Shown: in pieces, positions 62,560 through 64,000 of the stretch
How the letters are laid out: each line of letters opens with the position of its first letter
Numbering within the stretch: the stretch's first letter is position 1
Source of the DNA: Pseudodesulfovibrio profundus
Lineage (GTDB): Bacteria; Desulfobacterota; Desulfovibrionia; Desulfovibrionales; Desulfovibrionaceae
Direction of reading: 5' to 3'
NCBI RefSeq assembly: GCF_900217235.1
Contig: NZ_LT907975.1
Location: forward strand, 2,145,001 to 2,209,000
DNA length: 64,000 bases
The notes under the pieces: generated by a model
The model's input: the letters and a program-made list of their open reading frames with translations, nothing else
Databases searched by the model: none
Told to the model about the DNA's origin: nothing
Program-made: the position numbers and the translations under genes

Positions 62560-63615
62560 CTACATCTCCGGTATTTGCACACCCAATAACTCCACTGCCG
62601 ATTCCGCTATGTCATTGCAGTACTGGCACTGAGAACAGTTGGACTGGCACCGGCCAACGCGGTGAACAAAGTCGGCGGGGATGCGTTCATTATGAATGTG
62701 AACATGCCCGGACAGATCGCCCATGGCGTCCATGATATCCAGCAGGTTTCCGTCATATTGTCCGTTGGCGTATGCGGAGAAGGCAGTCATGAGAAATTTC
62801 GTCCCCTTGTTTCGGCCGCAGAGTTTGATGCCATCAACGTATGGGGCGTAGTGATCCATGTCCTCGGGCCGGATGAACGGGGATACGAGAAACGACTCGG
62901 GGTGCTGGAGAAATCGGCGGATACATCCGTACTCCCGGTTGATGTCAAAGGTTCGGTCGTCACACAGCTTCTGATTGACCATGGCGATATGCGCATTGTG
63001 TGTGGGCTTGTACGGGCAGTGGTGTAGGCACCCTTCGTTGGCTATCAGGTGGATCTTGATGTCCGGAAGGCTGCGCCGAAGGGCATCCACCGTGGGTTCA
63101 AGTCTTTCGAAATCCCGGTTCAGGTTGCGGTCTAGCACCAGCTTTGACGGCGGACAAAAAGGTGTATCTCGAATCATTTCAAGCATGGCATACACGCGCC
63201 CGGGCGAATCGAGCTGTGCATTGACGGTCGGAATAGCCTCAAGACGGGCAGCCAGTTGCGGTGCATGGTCTCCCAGTGCTTGAAGGTAATAGGGGTCACC
63301 GAAAATGAGACCCTGGATGCCGGCTTCATCAGCCAGCATGGTCAGTCGGTCTGCGGCCTGAGTGAGGTGCTTTGCATCAAAGTAGCGCTGGGGATCATGG
63401 AGTCGACTGTTGAGCAGAACAAATCGCTGCGTGCTGCCCAACTTGTTCAATCCGGCGATAATAGACTGCGGTTTGTGGGTCTCCATGCGCTGTCGCGCAT
63501 CACACAGAGCCGGATCATAGAGGCTGAAGTGGACGGACGTGAGCCTCTCTACATTGCGGGCGAGGAAGTCGACATACTCCTCGTCAGGAACGAAAGGAAC
63601 ATCCAGCTTGAGCAT
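62560..63615 (-). CDS. Peptidase U32-like protein
   Basis: 351 residues. Contains the U32-family signature-like NEGCLHHCPYKPTHNAH (around residue 195) and a Cys-rich tail (CQSNCSQCQYC) that could hold an Fe-S cluster. DKTAIN-type TIM-barrel strands (GLIFGDPYYLQAL, SKLVLDRNLNRDFE) fit. U32 relatives include UbiU/UbiV and RlhA, which hydroxylate ring or RNA bases, so proteolysis is not certain. The start overlaps the stop of the upstream hydrolase gene (TAATG). Confidence 0.65.
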   Translation of the reverse strand: MLKLDVPFVPDEEYVDFLARNVERLTSVHFSLYDPALCDARQRMETHKPQSIIAGLNKLGSTQRFVLLNSRLHDPQRYFDAKHLTQAADRLTMLADEAGIQGLIFGDPYYLQALGDHAPQLAARLEAIPTVNAQLDSPGRVYAMLEMIRDTPFCPPSKLVLDRNLNRDFERLEPTVDALRRSLPDIKIHLIANEGCLHHCPYKPTHNAHIAMVNQKLCDDRTFDINREYGCIRRFLQHPESFLVSPFIRPEDMDHYAPYVDGIKLCGRNKGTKFLMTAFSAYANGQYDGNLLDIMDAMGDLSGHVHIHNERIPADFVHRVGRCQSNCSQCQYCNDIAESAVELLGVQIPEM

Positions 63616-64000
63616 TACCTGCCGCCTTTTGCGAAGATGGCCGTGGGTTCAATCCAATCCGGGCGAGGCTGGTAGAAAAGCCCATGCCCTTTGCCGGTCT
63701 TGATGCGCTGCTCCCGAAATTGCAGTCCCTTGCCCGAGGCCTGTTCGATGGCCGGACGACAAGAACCAGCCTCAATGTCACTGCTGGCGTACAAGGAGAG
63801 TATGCGACCGGTCAGTCTGCTTCCTCTTTTCCGCTTGAGAAATTGGTCAAAGGCAAATCCTTTGGCATTGGAACCGCATCCTGCCATCACCACATAGCCG
63901 ACACCGGGATCATTGAGCGATGAGGCCACCAGGAGAGCGATGAAGCCGCCTTTGGAAAAACCGGCCACCGTAATATTTGAAGAAGGAACGCCGGCCGCCT
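63615..64000 (-). CDS. Alpha/beta hydrolase (partial; N terminus outside the window)
   Basis: The last ~128 residues of an alpha/beta hydrolase. The frame is open to the window edge and shows the nucleophile elbow TVAGFSKGGFIALL (GFSKG, Ser nucleophile) at its left end, then GYVVMAGCG and, near the end, GKGHGLFYQP with the catalytic His. Acid residue likely in YASSDIEAGSC. The last codon overlaps the next gene's start by one base, so the two are co-transcribed. Substrate unknown. Confidence 0.75.
   Translation of the reverse strand, partial: AAGVPSSNITVAGFSKGGFIALLVASSLNDPGVGYVVMAGCGSNAKGFAFDQFLKRKRGSRLTGRILSLYASSDIEAGSCRPAIEQASGKGLQFREQRIKTGKGHGLFYQPRPDWIEPTAIFAKGGR

Noticed and set aside
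1-64000. CRISPR arrays, tRNA and rRNA genes
   Set aside because: No regularly spaced direct repeats were seen, and no cloverleaf-like sequence was found in the intergenic gaps; a dedicated scan was not possible.

Overview
The window looks like chromosomal DNA of a sulfate-reducing deltaproteobacterium of the Desulfovibrionaceae (Desulfovibrio/Pseudodesulfovibrio type). The reasons are: moderate GC; an ADTH-synthase-type first enzyme of aromatic amino acid synthesis; an amphi-Trp protein; a DUF4390 plus NtrY-like kinase pair; many multi-PAS kinases and orphan periplasmic binding proteins; and TrmI and RNase G side by side with a stand-alone radical SAM gene. This placement is inferred from gene content, not from a marker gene. 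I saw no tRNA, rRNA or CRISPR array.

Layout. 0-8.2 kb: end of tex, a MOSC protein, an NhaC antiporter, a tandem universal stress protein, DUF4390 plus NtrY-like kinase, and an amino-acid-type binding protein. 8.4-19.8 kb: a signalling block with a 1467-residue hybrid kinase, an HD-GYP protein, a GGDEF protein, a membrane-anchored binding protein and a DisA_N (diadenylate-cyclase-like) sensor protein. Two complete insertion sequences (IS5-type and IS1595-type) sit here, each with target duplications. 20-27 kb: envelope and housekeeping genes (ChaN-like lipoprotein with PDZ, PagL-like deacylase, mutM, murJ, a TrmN6-like methyltransferase, a C_GCAxxG_C_C protein). 27.1-30.4 kb: a compact four-gene operon that looks like an SbcC/Rad50 ATPase split into two polypeptides, with an SbcD/Mre11-like nuclease and a small coiled-coil protein encoded between the halves. 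30.6-36 kb: two thioredoxin-fold secreted proteins, a thioesterase, a TIM-barrel isomerase, a glycosyltransferase, and amphi-Trp and CBS-ACT proteins. 36.3-40.3 kb: a three-gene sensory operon (binding lipoprotein, histidine kinase with a four-cysteine insert, REC-STAS regulator). 40.4-54 kb: trxC-like, trmI, radical SAM, rng, an RsmB-like methyltransferase, recQ, a Tat amidohydrolase, an HDOD protein and ADTH synthase. 54-64 kb: a second identical copy of the 1268-bp IS in inverted orientation, a FadR-type regulator facing a PPC-domain gene, a phage-like S24/DUF5675/HTH cassette, an IS3 element, a flavin reductase, a U32-like protein and a partial alpha/beta hydrolase.

The strongest candidate for an undescribed system is the split Rad50-Mre11-like operon at 27.1-30.4 kb. 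Next come the DisA_N protein whose RHR motif reads RFN, followed by a frameshifted two-helix membrane protein gene, and the S24 repressor whose catalytic serine is replaced by alanine. All of this comes from reading translations and motifs by eye; no database search was run.
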